Shown here one piece after another: positions 26,216 to 35,212 of a stretch of 64,000 bases of DNA. Both the position numbers and the translations under genes were made by a program. Position 1 is the first letter of the stretch, and each line of letters begins with the position of its first letter. The notes below the pieces were generated by a model. That model had not been told where the DNA came from and did no database searches. It saw only the letters and a program-made list of their open reading frames with translations. Source of the DNA: an uncultured Candidatus Binatia bacterium (GTDB lineage Bacteria; Desulfobacterota; Binatia; UBA9968; JAJDTQ01); the NCBI GenBank assembly GCA_958295985.1, contig OY282432.1:744001-808000 (forward strand). Direction: 5' to 3'.

Positions 26216-27268
26216 CTACTTCTTCTTCCGCAACAGGATGGGCGTCAGCGCGTCCTTGGCTTCCTTGGGCATGCCCAGTATCTGGGCGACGTACCCCTCG
26301 ATCTCCTTGCCGGTGACCGGCTCGATGATGAGCTTGGCATCCTTGGCTTCCTTGAGGAACTTCGGATCCTTCATCGTCTTCTGGAGCGCGTCCCGGAGCT
26401 GCTGAACGCGATCGGCAGGGATTCCCGGCGGGCCGGAGAACGGGCGCTGGAACTCATACTGGTTGACCCAGCCCCTGTATGTCGCGAGCTGCTGCTTGCC
26501 GCCCTGCTTCTCGATCAAATCCGGAATGATCAGCGCGTCCTTGAGCTCCGGATCGGGGATCCTCCGGTGCGTGAGCACGGGGATCAACTTGTCGTCTCCC
26601 TTGGCGTCCAGCATCGCCCGGGCCGTGACCCGAATGGATTCCCAGCCCCAGCAAGCGCCCGCAACCTCCCTGGACTGCATGGCGATCCGCGACGTGGCGG
26701 TTCCGCTATAACCCGATACCACGTCCAGTGTCGTTCCGATGGTCTTGTTGAGGAGCTTCGGCAGGTCGACTCCGGTGGAGCCCGCCCGTGTACCGCCGAC
26801 CTTGATGGGCTTCTTGGGATCGGTGATGTCCTTCAGGGTCCTCACCCCGGACCAGCCCATGAACACACATGCCGGGATGCCCTTGACCGGAGCGCCGAGC
26901 CAGGTCAGGTCCTCCGCCTTGATCCGAACCTTCGAATCGCCGAGAGCCTGAAACGTCACGTAGCCGCTGTTCCAGACGCCGAGGACCGTGCCGTCCCGCT
27001 TCGCCCTTTTCTGGATGTAGTTCGCCGCAACCAGACTGCCGGCGCCGGTCATGTTCTGCACGATGAAATTGGGGTTACCCGGAATGTATTTGCCCATGTG
27101 GCGCACGATCTGGCGCGTGTACGTGTCGTAACCGCCGCCTGGCGCGTAACCCACGATAACCCGGATGGTCTTGCCTTTGAAGAAGTCGTCCGCGGCCACG
27201 GCAGCGTTGCCCGCGGCCAAGCCGAGCACCGCCAAAAGTGCGACTACCCATCCTGTCTTCCTGATCAT
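26216..27268 (-). CDS. Tripartite tricarboxylate transporter substrate-binding protein (TctC/Bug family)
   Basis: 350 residues from ATG 27268, with AAGGGGG before it. A signal peptide (RKTGWVVALLAVLGLAAGNAAVAA) is followed by FKGKTIRVIVGYAPGGGYDT, the conserved ligand-loop start of Bug receptors, then NMTGAGSLVAANYI and the PGIP...VQQLRDAL stretch. These periplasmic proteins bind carboxylates or other small acids for TctAB permeases. No tctA or tctB is nearby, so it either works with a distant permease or acts as a solitary sensor, as many Bug proteins do. An open extension to 27340 is not needed. Confidence 0.88.
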   Translation of the reverse strand: MIRKTGWVVALLAVLGLAAGNAAVAADDFFKGKTIRVIVGYAPGGGYDTYTRQIVRHMGKYIPGNPNFIVQNMTGAGSLVAANYIQKRAKRDGTVLGVWNSGYVTFQALGDSKVRIKAEDLTWLGAPVKGIPACVFMGWSGVRTLKDITDPKKPIKVGGTRAGSTGVDLPKLLNKTIGTTLDVVSGYSGTATSRIAMQSREVAGACWGWESIRVTARAMLDAKGDDKLIPVLTHRRIPDPELKDALIIPDLIEKQGGKQQLATYRGWVNQYEFQRPFSGPPGIPADRVQQLRDALQKTMKDPKFLKEAKDAKLIIEPVTGKEIEGYVAQILGMPKEAKDALTPILLRKKK

Positions 27269-27458
27269 AAGAACCCCCTTAGGTTTATTGCCCAAAATAA
27301 ACGAGGCATTGTCGCACATCTGCGGAACAAACGCCAACATCCTGCCGGGTTACAAGACCTCCGGCGGCGGCTGTCTCCGGGCGGCCGTTTGTGCTAATGG
27401 CTTCACGCAAGGCATCGCACGAGGGCAAAGCATTGTACGAGGGTTTTCGGAGGTTGTC

Positions 27459-28265
27459 ATGCCAACACTGAACGTCGGCGACGCCGACATCTACTACGAA
27501 GTCCAGGGAGACGGGCCTCCTTTCGTATTCATCTCGGAAACGGCCTGTGACGGCGACGTCTGGAACCTGTTCCAGGTGCCCGAGTTCTCGCGGGACCATC
27601 GCACCATCATCACGGACTTCCGCGGCACCGGGCGCTCCACCCGCACCCCCATGCGGTACACCACCCGCATGTTCGCCGACGATATCGCGGCGGTGATGGA
27701 CCACCTCGACGCCACACAGGCCATCGTGTGCGGTCATTCCATGGGCGGCCGGGTGGCGCAGTTGCTGGCGCTGGAGCACCCGGAGCGGGTGAAGAAGCTC
27801 ATCCTCGCCTCGTCCGGAGCGGCCCATCCGGGCGCCCACGGGATTCCGCTGAGGATTGCCACGCAGATGGTTGAGTGGGGCTACGAGAAGTACGTGCGGG
27901 ACCACACCATCGAGGTGGGCTGGACCGAGCAATACCAGAAGGACCACCCGCAGGAGATCGAGAACTGCCTCAAGGTCCGCATGGCCAATCTGTCGTCGGT
28001 GGAGTGCTACTTCCGGCACGTCATCGCGCGCCAGGAGCACGACACCCGCCACCGCCTCAAGGACATCACGGTGCCGACGCTGGTGCTTGTGGGTGAGGAC
28101 GACCACGCGGTGGTCAGCGACATGTCACACCGGAAAGGCGCGGAGATCCTGACCGAAGGCATTCCCAACGCCCGGATGGTGGTCCTGCCGGGAGAGCGGC
28201 ACAGCTACTTCTTCTCGAACCCCGACGCCGCACACAAGGCTATCCGGGAGTTCATCGAGGACTGA
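27459..28265 (+). CDS. Alpha/beta hydrolase
   Basis: 268 residues from ATG 27459, with GGAGG just before it. The lid-less core resembles meta-cleavage product hydrolases and beta-ketoadipate enol-lactonases: GDGPPFVFISETACDGDVW, DFRGTGRSTRTP, nucleophile Ser in CGHSMGGRVAQ (near residue 93), acid GEDDHAVV and catalytic His in GERHSYFF. It is divergent from the TctC gene, with about 190 bases between. Substrate is unknown; the catabolic neighbourhood favours an ester or a lactone. Confidence 0.85.
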   Translation: MPTLNVGDADIYYEVQGDGPPFVFISETACDGDVWNLFQVPEFSRDHRTIITDFRGTGRSTRTPMRYTTRMFADDIAAVMDHLDATQAIVCGHSMGGRVAQLLALEHPERVKKLILASSGAAHPGAHGIPLRIATQMVEWGYEKYVRDHTIEVGWTEQYQKDHPQEIENCLKVRMANLSSVECYFRHVIARQEHDTRHRLKDITVPTLVLVGEDDHAVVSDMSHRKGAEILTEGIPNARMVVLPGERHSYFFSNPDAAHKAIREFIED

Positions 28266-28311
28266 GAGCCCTCTGCCCACGAGGCATGCAGGGGTGAGCG
28301 GCCGGTCGCAG

Positions 28312-29676
28312 TTACGCGTGTCGGGCAGCCAACTCGTCGAGGCGCCCTTCGAGCCAGCGGGTACTGACCCTGCCGCTGACGTAGTCGGGCTCTTCCATGA
28401 CCGCGGCCAGGAACGGGATGGTGGTGTCGATGCCGGCGGCGCCGAACTGGGTGAGGGACTGCTTCATGCGCGCCACCGCCTGCTCGCGGTCATCGCCGTG
28501 GACGATGAGCTTGGCCAGCAGCGAGTCATAGAACGGCGGGACCCGATAGCCCGGGAAGCACTGGGTGTCCACCCGGATGCCGGGCCCCTGGGGCGGACGC
28601 CACTCGGTCAGGGTGCCGGGGCACGGCCGGAACCCCTGCCACGGCGCTTCCGCGGTGATGCGGCACTCGATGGCGTGTCCGTCGAAGCGCACGTCTTCCT
28701 GCGAGAACGACAGCCGTTCGCCTCCGGCCACGCGAATCTGTTCCCGCACGAGGTCCAGGCCCGTGATCATCTCGGTGACCGGGTGCTCTACCTGAATGCG
28801 GGTGTTCATTTCGAGGAAGAAGAAATCCTGCCGGTCCTCGTCGTAGATGAACTCGACGGTGCCGGCGTTCTCGTACTTGATCTCCCTGGCGACCTTGTGC
28901 CCGGTCTCGCGGATCCGTTCCCTCAACTCCACCGGGATGCACGCCGCCGGCGCTTCCTCGACGACTTTCTGATAACGCCGTTGCAGCGAGCAATCACGTT
29001 CGCCCACGTGCACCACGTTGCCGAAGCGGTCGCCGATGACCTGCACTTCGATGTGCCGGGCGTTGGGGATGTAGCGCTCCATGTACAAGGTGGGGTCGCC
29101 GAAGGCCGCCCGGGCCTCGGCCGCCGCGGTCCCGAAGGCGGTCTGAAGCTCGCCGTCCTCCCGGACGATCTTGATGCCCTTGCCGCCGCCGCCGGCCGCC
29201 GCCTTCAACAGCACCGGGTAGCCGACCTCCGCGGCTACCCCCGCCGCCTCCTCGAAGTCGCGGACGTTGTCGGAGCCGGGGACCAGCGGGACGCCGAACG
29301 CTCCCACGGTGGCCCGGGCCAGCAACTTGTTGCCCATCTGGCGAATGCTGTCGGCGCGCGGGCCCACGAACGTGATCCCGTGTTTGGCGCAGGTCTCGGC
29401 CAACTCCGATTTCTCTGCCAGAAAACCGTAGCCCGGATGGAGGGCGTCGCAACCGGTGCCCAGTGCCGTGGCCACCAGCGCATCGACCTTGAGGTAGCTC
29501 TCGGTGGACCGGGCCGGACCGATGCATACGGTACGGTCCGCAAGACGCGCCGGCATGCTGTCCCGGTCGGCCTCGGAAACCACCGCCACCGACTCGATGC
29601 CCAGTGACCGGCAAGCTCTGATGATGCGGACCGCTATCTCGCCCCGGTTGGCGACCAGGAGACGGTTAACGGCCAT
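28312..29676 (-). CDS. accC: Biotin carboxylase
   Basis: 454 residues beginning AVNRLLVANRGEIAVRII. The ATP-grasp core shows GGGGKGIKIV, ERYIPNARHIEVQ, ERDCSLQRRYQKVVEEAP, FLEMNTRIQVEHPVTE and the biotin-carboxylation region WRPPQGPGIRVD. It carboxylates biotin on the carrier protein using ATP and bicarbonate. The carrier gene lies 12 bases upstream, the usual accBC order. The carboxyltransferase partner is not here; the subunit at 46723-48189 is one candidate besides a normal AccAD elsewhere. Confidence 0.96.
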   Translation of the reverse strand: MAVNRLLVANRGEIAVRIIRACRSLGIESVAVVSEADRDSMPARLADRTVCIGPARSTESYLKVDALVATALGTGCDALHPGYGFLAEKSELAETCAKHGITFVGPRADSIRQMGNKLLARATVGAFGVPLVPGSDNVRDFEEAAGVAAEVGYPVLLKAAAGGGGKGIKIVREDGELQTAFGTAAAEARAAFGDPTLYMERYIPNARHIEVQVIGDRFGNVVHVGERDCSLQRRYQKVVEEAPAACIPVELRERIRETGHKVAREIKYENAGTVEFIYDEDRQDFFFLEMNTRIQVEHPVTEMITGLDLVREQIRVAGGERLSFSQEDVRFDGHAIECRITAEAPWQGFRPCPGTLTEWRPPQGPGIRVDTQCFPGYRVPPFYDSLLAKLIVHGDDREQAVARMKQSLTQFGAAGIDTTIPFLAAVMEEPDYVSGRVSTRWLEGRLDELAARHA

Positions 29677-29687
29677 GGGGCGGGCTC

Positions 29688-30203
29688 TTAGTTGCCATCA
29701 GGCCGCACCAGGAAAAGGGTCTGGCCGTGCTCGACGAACTGGCCGCTTTCCACGCAGACCTCGTCGATGGTGCCGTCGACGCCGGAGCTCACGGCGTTGA
29801 AGACCTTCATGACCTCCACGAGGCCCACCGTGGTCTCGGCATCCACGTGGTCGCCGAGCTTGACGAACGGCGCGGCGCCGGGCTCCGGCGTGGCGTAGAA
29901 CGTGCCGACCATGGGCGCGGGAATGGGAACGGTGCCTTCCCTGGCGGTCACCGGCTGGGAAGCCGGTGCGCTCTCGGCCGCGGGGGCCGGTGCTGGAGCC
30001 GCGGCTGCCGGCGCTTCGACCGCGGGGGCGGTTGCCGCAGCCGGCGCCGCGGGTGCGGCCTGTGCCACGCTGACCGTTGCAGGCATGGCGGGAACTCCGG
30101 ACTTGCTGACCGTGAGCTTCAGATCACCCATCTCAAGGTCGAGATAATCGAAGTTCGATTTCTCCACCAAGTCCAATATCTGTAGTACTTCGTCCTCGGT
30201 CAA
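29688..30203 (-). CDS. accB: Biotin carboxyl carrier protein
   Basis: 171 residues. A leading helix (TEDEVLQILDLVEKSNFDYL) is joined by an Ala/Pro-rich linker (residues 45-90) to the biotinyl domain with the GTFYATPEPGAAPFVKLGD start and the EVMKVFNAV motif, where Lys is biotinylated. It carries the carboxyl group from AccC to the carboxyltransferase. Length and layout match AccB of fatty-acid synthesis. Confidence 0.95.
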   Translation of the reverse strand: MTEDEVLQILDLVEKSNFDYLDLEMGDLKLTVSKSGVPAMPATVSVAQAAPAAPAAATAPAVEAPAAAAPAPAPAAESAPASQPVTAREGTVPIPAPMVGTFYATPEPGAAPFVKLGDHVDAETTVGLVEVMKVFNAVSSGVDGTIDEVCVESGQFVEHGQTLFLVRPDGN

Positions 30204-30463
30204 TTGCGTGTCCCTCTCTTCCTGTTCCGCTGGGTTTCGGACCGCCGTGGCGGGCGTGAAGACGCGAAAGCCCTAAGCCCTGAATGCGCGGCTATTCTTA
30301 ACAAGAATCCGAATCGTGCGTCAACCGCGCCCACCCTCCCTCCGGCGCCCTTTCCCTCCGAAGGACGGCGCTCTGAAGCTGAACCCTGGACTCTCAAACT
30401 GAGACGTATTATTCTGACTGCCCGTCGGCGTCCGACGCCGGACAAAATCGTGGGAGGAAAGTC

Positions 30464-31123
30464 ATGGGAGACACAATCACGTTCAAGAGGCCCGACGGCA
30501 ACGAGGCATCCGGCTATTGCGCTTCGGCCGGCGACAACGCGCCGGGCATGGTGGTGATCCAGGAATGGTGGGGCGTGAACGATCAGATCAAGGGCGTGGC
30601 CGATCGGTTGGCAGGTCTGGGATACACCTCTGTGGTGCCCGACCTCTACCGCGGCAAAGTGACCGTCGAAGCGGAAGAAGCCAGCCACATGATGCAGAAC
30701 CTCGATTTCGCGGATGCCGCTACCGATGTACGCGGAGCGGTGGAGCATCTGAAGCAAAGCTGTCCCAAGGTCGGGGTCATCGGTTTCTGCATGGGCGGGG
30801 CCCTGACGGTGCTGGCGGCGGTGTACGCCAAGGCCGCGGATGCAGCTTGCTGCTGGTACGGCGTTCCCCCCGAGGAAGCGGCCGACACGCGCACCATCTC
30901 GATTCCTTTCCAGGGCCATTTCGCGCTGGAGGATACGTTCTTCACGCCCGCGGTGGTGGATGCGTTGGAAGCGCGTCTCCGGGAAGGCAACGTCACCCAC
31001 GAGATCTACCGCTACCAGGCGGCGCACGCGTTCGGTAACGAGACCGGAGCACACTACAACGCCGATGCCGCCAACCTGGCGTGGGAGCGGAGCACGAACT
31101 TCCTGGCCAGACATCTCAAGTAA
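30464..31123 (+). CDS. Dienelactone hydrolase family protein
   Basis: 219 residues from ATG 30464, with GGGAGG upstream. DLH marks are present in order: VVIQEWWGVNDQIKGVADRL (the Glu that activates the nucleophile), YRGKV, VIGFCMGGALT (Cys nucleophile near residue 110) and AHAFGNETG (catalytic His). Family members open dienelactones in chlorocatechol or related pathways, and many act on other esters. It stands 165 bases before two amidohydrolase genes in the same direction. Confidence 0.9.
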   Translation: MGDTITFKRPDGNEASGYCASAGDNAPGMVVIQEWWGVNDQIKGVADRLAGLGYTSVVPDLYRGKVTVEAEEASHMMQNLDFADAATDVRGAVEHLKQSCPKVGVIGFCMGGALTVLAAVYAKAADAACCWYGVPPEEAADTRTISIPFQGHFALEDTFFTPAVVDALEARLREGNVTHEIYRYQAAHAFGNETGAHYNADAANLAWERSTNFLARHLK

Positions 31124-31288
31124 CCGGTTCGGGGCCGGTGGCGAGGGCGAGAGCGAGAGCGACTTTGCAACCCGCCCCGAAACCTTGCCGACACCCTGTT
31201 GTCGCGGCCTGCCGGCAGCGAGGAGTCCCGCACAGGTTGCCGCGCGTAACCGGCCGCCCGTTCCCGTCATGACGAAAGGGAGACAGCC

Positions 31289-32380
31289 ATGGCAACCTTC
31301 CCCATCATCGATGCCGACGGTCACGTCCAGGAGAAGTTCGCGCCCTGGGAGGATTTGCTGGAGGGGCCCTACAAGAAAAAGGCGCCAACGGTGGTGGAAT
31401 CCGGCGGCCGCCAGCAACTGCTCATGGAGGGCCGTATCTGGGCCAAGCCCTCGGGGGTGGGTTGCGGCATTGGCGCCGTGCCCCACAACCGCTCGCCGCA
31501 GCCCACCACCGGTATGTGGGACCCGGCGCAGCGGCTCAAGGACATGGACCTGGAGCAGATCGCGGTCTCGGTCAACTTCGGCACCACCGTGTTCCTGAGC
31601 CTGCCGTTCCTGGAAGACAAGGACTACGCCTGCGCCGTCGCCAGGGCCTACAACAACTGGCTCCACGAGTACTGCCGCACCGCGCCGGAGCGGCTCAAGG
31701 GCGTGGCGTGCGTGCCCATGCAGGACCCGGCGGAGGCCGCCGCCGAGTTGCGGCGCTGCGTCACGGAACTCGGCTTCGTGGCTGCGGCCACCTCGGCGCA
31801 CTCCGCCGGGCGCAACCTCGACCATCCCGACTTCGACCCGTTCTACGCCGCGGCCGAGGAGTTGGGCGTTCCGGTGTGCGTCCACGTGGGCTCGGGCAGG
31901 CCCGCGGCGGCCGCCGATCGCTTCGACAACGCGCTGTTCGTGCACGCCACCACCCATCCCTTCGAGCAGATGATCGGCGTGATGTGCGTCATCGGCGGCG
32001 GCGTCCTGGAGAAGTTCCCGAAGCTCAAGGTGGCGTTCCTCGAAGCCGGCGCCGGCTGGGTGCCCTTCTGGATGGAACGCCTGGACGAACACTACGAGTA
32101 CATGCAGGCGGCGGTCCCGCTCCTGACCATGCCCCCCAGCGAGTACGTCCGGCAGCGGGACGTCTATTTCTCCTTCGAGCCCGACGAGACCACCCTGCCC
32201 TACGTCATGGACTTCATCGGCGACGACCGGCTGGTGTTCGCCTCGGACTACAACCACGGCGACTGCAAGTTTCCCAACGTGGTGAAGGAGGTGCTCGCCC
32301 GGGACGATATCGCGGCCGGCTCGCTGCCCAGGATCATGGGCGAGAACGCGCGGCGGCTCTACAACCTGGCGCCTGCCTGA
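31289..32380 (+). CDS. Amidohydrolase-2 family (ACMSD-like) TIM-barrel protein
   Basis: 363 residues. It starts with DADGHVQEKFAPW, where the usual metal-binding DxHxH is reduced to DGH. CVHVGSGRP (metal His), a stretch around KVAFLEAGAGWVPFWMERL and a late acidic site FASDYNHGD follow. These are decarboxylase/hydrolase-type members of Pfam Amidohydro_2, like 2-amino-3-carboxymuconate semialdehyde decarboxylase. The RBS GAAAGGGAG fits ATG 31289. The next gene, 24 bases on, is a paralogue. Substrate unknown. Confidence 0.85.
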   Translation: MATFPIIDADGHVQEKFAPWEDLLEGPYKKKAPTVVESGGRQQLLMEGRIWAKPSGVGCGIGAVPHNRSPQPTTGMWDPAQRLKDMDLEQIAVSVNFGTTVFLSLPFLEDKDYACAVARAYNNWLHEYCRTAPERLKGVACVPMQDPAEAAAELRRCVTELGFVAAATSAHSAGRNLDHPDFDPFYAAAEELGVPVCVHVGSGRPAAAADRFDNALFVHATTHPFEQMIGVMCVIGGGVLEKFPKLKVAFLEAGAGWVPFWMERLDEHYEYMQAAVPLLTMPPSEYVRQRDVYFSFEPDETTLPYVMDFIGDDRLVFASDYNHGDCKFPNVVKEVLARDDIAAGSLPRIMGENARRLYNLAPA

Positions 32381-32404
32381 ACCCGGACAAGACGGAGACG
32401 AGCC

Positions 32405-33424
32405 ATGATCCCGAAGACCATCGATTCGGACGCCCACGTCATCGAAATCCCCTTCACCTGGGAGTTCATGACCGAGGCCGAACGAAAGCACGCGCCCTTC
32501 TCGGTCATGCAGGACGGCGGCGCCGAGTACTGGGTGGTGGATAGCCGGCTGCATCCCAAGAACAACAACATCGGCGCCAACACCTCCGCCGACCAGCGCG
32601 AGTTGCGCGACCTCGACGCCAGGCTCAAGCACATGGACGAGCTGGAGGTGGACGTGCAGGTGCTCTACCCCACGTTGATGCTGCGCCCCTACACCCACAG
32701 CCGGCCCACCGAACTGGCCATGTGCAAGAGCTACAACCGCTGGCTGGCCGAGGTCTGGAAGAAGGGTCAGGGGCGGCTGCGGTGGGTCGCCATGCCTCCC
32801 CTGCTCTCCATGGACGCGCTAAAGGATGAGCTGGCCTTCGCCAAGGACAACGGCGCCTGCGGCATCTTCATGCGCGGGGTCGAGTACGAGAAGCGCCTGA
32901 GCGATCCCGACCTGTTCCCGCTCTACGAGGTCGCCACGGAGCTGGACTTCCCCATCTGCGTCCACGCCGGCACCAACAGCGCCGCCATCCACGACCTCTA
33001 CGAGGGGGAGACCGGGTTCTCGCGCTTCAAGCTGCCGGTAGTGGGGACCTTCCACTCGCTCCTCATGGAAGGGACGCCGGCCCTCTTCCCCAAGCTGCGC
33101 TGGGGCTTCGTCGAGGTCAGCGCCCAGTGGGTGCCCTACGCCCTGAACGACATCCGGCTCCGCTTCCAGAAGTTCGGGCGCCCCATCCCCGAGAACATCA
33201 TGGCCGAGAACCGCATGTACGTGGCCTGTCAGACCACCGACGACCTTCCGGTGATCCTCAAGGACGCCGGCGAGGACAACCTCGTCATCGGCACCGACTA
33301 CGGCCACAACGATACCTCCAGCCAGATCGAGGCGCTGCGCATGCTCCGCAGCAAGGGCTCGGTGCCGGCCGGAATCATCGACAAGATCCTCGGCGACAAC
33401 GCCCGGGCGCTTTACGGCCTGTGA
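32405..33424 (+). CDS. Amidohydrolase-2 family TIM-barrel protein
   Basis: 339 residues, starting IPKTIDSDAHVIEIPFTWEF. Metal or substrate positions are seen in DSDAH, CVHAGTNSA, FVEVSAQWVPYALNDI and IGTDYGHND near the end, followed by GDNARALYGL, the standard tail of this subfamily. It resembles the two tandem paralogues at 34079 and 35213. It forms a unit with the gene upstream. Only nine bases separate its stop from a new ATG that opens a broken ORF ahead of brnTA. Confidence 0.85.
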   Translation: MIPKTIDSDAHVIEIPFTWEFMTEAERKHAPFSVMQDGGAEYWVVDSRLHPKNNNIGANTSADQRELRDLDARLKHMDELEVDVQVLYPTLMLRPYTHSRPTELAMCKSYNRWLAEVWKKGQGRLRWVAMPPLLSMDALKDELAFAKDNGACGIFMRGVEYEKRLSDPDLFPLYEVATELDFPICVHAGTNSAAIHDLYEGETGFSRFKLPVVGTFHSLLMEGTPALFPKLRWGFVEVSAQWVPYALNDIRLRFQKFGRPIPENIMAENRMYVACQTTDDLPVILKDAGEDNLVIGTDYGHNDTSSQIEALRMLRSKGSVPAGIIDKILGDNARALYGL

Positions 33425-33432
33425 GGAGAGAG

Positions 33433-33495
33433 ATGAGAAACCTTGTCGCGGTCGCCTGCGCTCTGTGGATGGCCCTGCGCTGGGCACCGCGACGA
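33433..33495 (+). pseudogene. Start of a secreted-protein gene, interrupted
   Basis: ATG 33433, preceded by GAGGAGAG, opens RNLVAVACALWMALRW, which looks like a signal peptide. Within 20 codons the sequence becomes the 3' end of the oppositely oriented brnA gene and the protein reading no longer makes sense. The simplest view is that brnTA arrived here and displaced the rest of the gene. Confidence 0.35.
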
Positions 33496-33753
33496 TCACG
33501 CGGGGCCGTGCTTCCCGATCCATTCCCGAAGTGCCTCATCGATCCGCGTCTGCCATCCGCGACCACCGGCCTTGAAGTGATCGATCACATCCGGCGACAG
33601 ACGGATCGTGGTCGATACCTTCGGCTTGGCGACCGGCGGTCGGCCACGATGGACCGTCGCCTTGGCGAACTTCTCCGGCCAGCCATCTCCCGAAAGGTCC
33701 GGCGCGTCGTCCCGGTCAAAATCTCGGGCCGTAGAGCGTTCGTTCCCGTTCAT
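33496..33753 (-). CDS. brnA: BrnA-family antitoxin
   Basis: 85 residues. A basic, charged N-terminus is followed by PKVSTTIRLSPDVIDHFKAG and GWQTRIDEALREWI, the ribbon-helix-helix fold and tail of BrnA antitoxins. BrnA binds BrnT and represses the operon. The gene overlaps brnT by 38 bases, the usual toxin-first order of this system. Confidence 0.85.
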   Translation of the reverse strand: MNGNERSTARDFDRDDAPDLSGDGWPEKFAKATVHRGRPPVAKPKVSTTIRLSPDVIDHFKAGGRGWQTRIDEALREWIGKHGPA

Positions 33754-33985
33754 TGGCTTTCCTCATGCTGATGATCCGATGCGCGCCGTCGCGCGGCGTC
33801 CAGACCAAGACCACCATCGCGCCGTCGAGAAACCCAATGGTGATAAAGCGATCCTCGCCATAGTCCCGCCGGTCGTCCTCGACGGTCAGCGTAGTACCCG
33901 CGAACACCTCCCCAGCCCGGGCCATGTCCAGTCCCCTGGCCCCGAGGGTGACCCGGCGCTTCGCCGCGTCGAACTCGATCGGCAT
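33716..33985 (-). CDS. brnT: BrnT-family ribonuclease toxin
   Basis: 89 residues: IEFDAAKRRVTLGARGLDMA, DYGEDRFITIGFLDGAMVVLVWT and HRIISMRKANERER, the three blocks of BrnT (a RelE-like ribonuclease). The usual start is FEWD..KA..N..KHG.SF; here the central HG is ARG. An intact toxin-antitoxin pair, inserted between an amidohydrolase gene and convergent paralogues. Confidence 0.85.
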   Translation of the reverse strand: MPIEFDAAKRRVTLGARGLDMARAGEVFAGTTLTVEDDRRDYGEDRFITIGFLDGAMVVLVWTPRDGAHRIISMRKANERERTLYGPRF

Positions 33986-34078
33986 GATTCATGTTACAAC
34001 ACTAAATCGGCCCGATCCAACCATGATCCCCGGCGGAAATTCACTGGGACTCCGATTCCGAGTTTCCCCGATTCTCCG

Positions 34079-35185
34079 TTACAGTCCATAAAGCCTGCAT
34101 GCATTGTCGCTGAGGATCTTTCCCTTGGCCTCCTCGGACAGGTCCGTTCGCTCCCGGAAGATCCTGATGGCGTCCACGTCGCTGGACGTGTCGGTATGGC
34201 CGTAGTCGGTGCCGATGACCAGGCCGTCCTCGCCGGCTTCCTGCACCACGTATGCGAGGTCGTCGGTGTTCTCGCAGGTGACGAACATCCGGAACGCCTC
34301 CATGGGGTTGTCCGGCCACTCCCGATCCAGGGCCCGGTACCGGTTCCGGACCTCGTGAAGGATCCAGGGCAGCCATTGGGAGCTGGCCTCGATGAACCCC
34401 CAGCGCAGCTTCGGGAACACCTCTGGAACCTCGCTCAGCAGCAGGTCGCTGAAGGCTCCCACGGTGGGGATCCTGAAGCTGTGGAAGTTCGCCGCCACGG
34501 TCACCGGGTGGCTGCAGAGGCTGCTGAACCAGGCGCTGCCGTTGGCGATATGGATGGCGATGGCCATGTCCAGGCGGCTCGCCTCCTCATAGATGGGGTA
34601 GAAATACGGGTCCACCAGGAGCCGGTTGCCCTCGAACGGCCGCATCAGCACGGCGCAGGCGCCGTGCTCCTTGCCGAAACGGATCTGGTCCAGCGCGTCC
34701 GACATGCTCAGGGTGGGCGCCAGACAGGACCACCGCAGCCGCCCCTCGGACTGCGACCAGATGTCCGCCAGCCAGCGGTTCCAGCTCCCGCACAACGCCA
34801 CCTCCACCGGCGCCCGCTCGGTCACCTGCTCGATGAACATGGTGTTGTGCAGCACCTGCACGTCCACCCCGGTGTCGTCCATGTGCTCCAGCCGGAGCCC
34901 CACGTTGCCCAGCTCCCGGGCCTCCCTGGCCTCGGCGAACTTGCGGCCCACCCGGCGCTGGCGACGCTCCATCTCCTCCTCCGAGAACGCCGGGAAGCGG
35001 AACCCCCGCGCCTTGCCGTCCACCAGCCAGAACTGAAGCCTGGCGCCGCTCTCCTCCGGCGACGCCAGCGGTATCGGGCGGTAACGCCGCTCCGAGGGAT
35101 CGAGGTAGTCCCAGGTGCGGTCGCATTCCACCACGTGGGCGTCCGAATCCACGATCAAGGGCTTTCCGTTGGCGTCTCCACTCAT
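34079..35185 (-). CDS. Amidohydrolase-2 family TIM-barrel protein (tandem paralogue A)
   Basis: 368 residues, about 85 percent alike by eye to its upstream neighbour (35213-36319). It starts with GKPLIVDSDAHVVECDRTWD and contains FWLVDGKARGFRFPAFSEEE, LEHMDDTGVDVQVLHNTMFI, AIHIANGSAWFSSL, RWGFIEASSQWLPWILHEV and the final acidic site IGTDYGHTD. No catalytic assignment can be made. The pair is one transcription unit, 27 bases apart. Confidence 0.85.
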   Translation of the reverse strand: MSGDANGKPLIVDSDAHVVECDRTWDYLDPSERRYRPIPLASPEESGARLQFWLVDGKARGFRFPAFSEEEMERRQRRVGRKFAEAREARELGNVGLRLEHMDDTGVDVQVLHNTMFIEQVTERAPVEVALCGSWNRWLADIWSQSEGRLRWSCLAPTLSMSDALDQIRFGKEHGACAVLMRPFEGNRLLVDPYFYPIYEEASRLDMAIAIHIANGSAWFSSLCSHPVTVAANFHSFRIPTVGAFSDLLLSEVPEVFPKLRWGFIEASSQWLPWILHEVRNRYRALDREWPDNPMEAFRMFVTCENTDDLAYVVQEAGEDGLVIGTDYGHTDTSSDVDAIRIFRERTDLSEEAKGKILSDNACRLYGL

Positions 35186-35212
35186 GGCCTTGCTCCTTTG
35201 GCCGGGCCGGCG

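Noticed and set aside
30200..32698. An 832-codon open frame antisense to the dienelactone hydrolase and first amidohydrolase genes
   Set aside because: It mirrors the real genes codon by codon, as GC-rich DNA often does, and its product is low-complexity His/Gly/Val/Arg-rich text without any domain.
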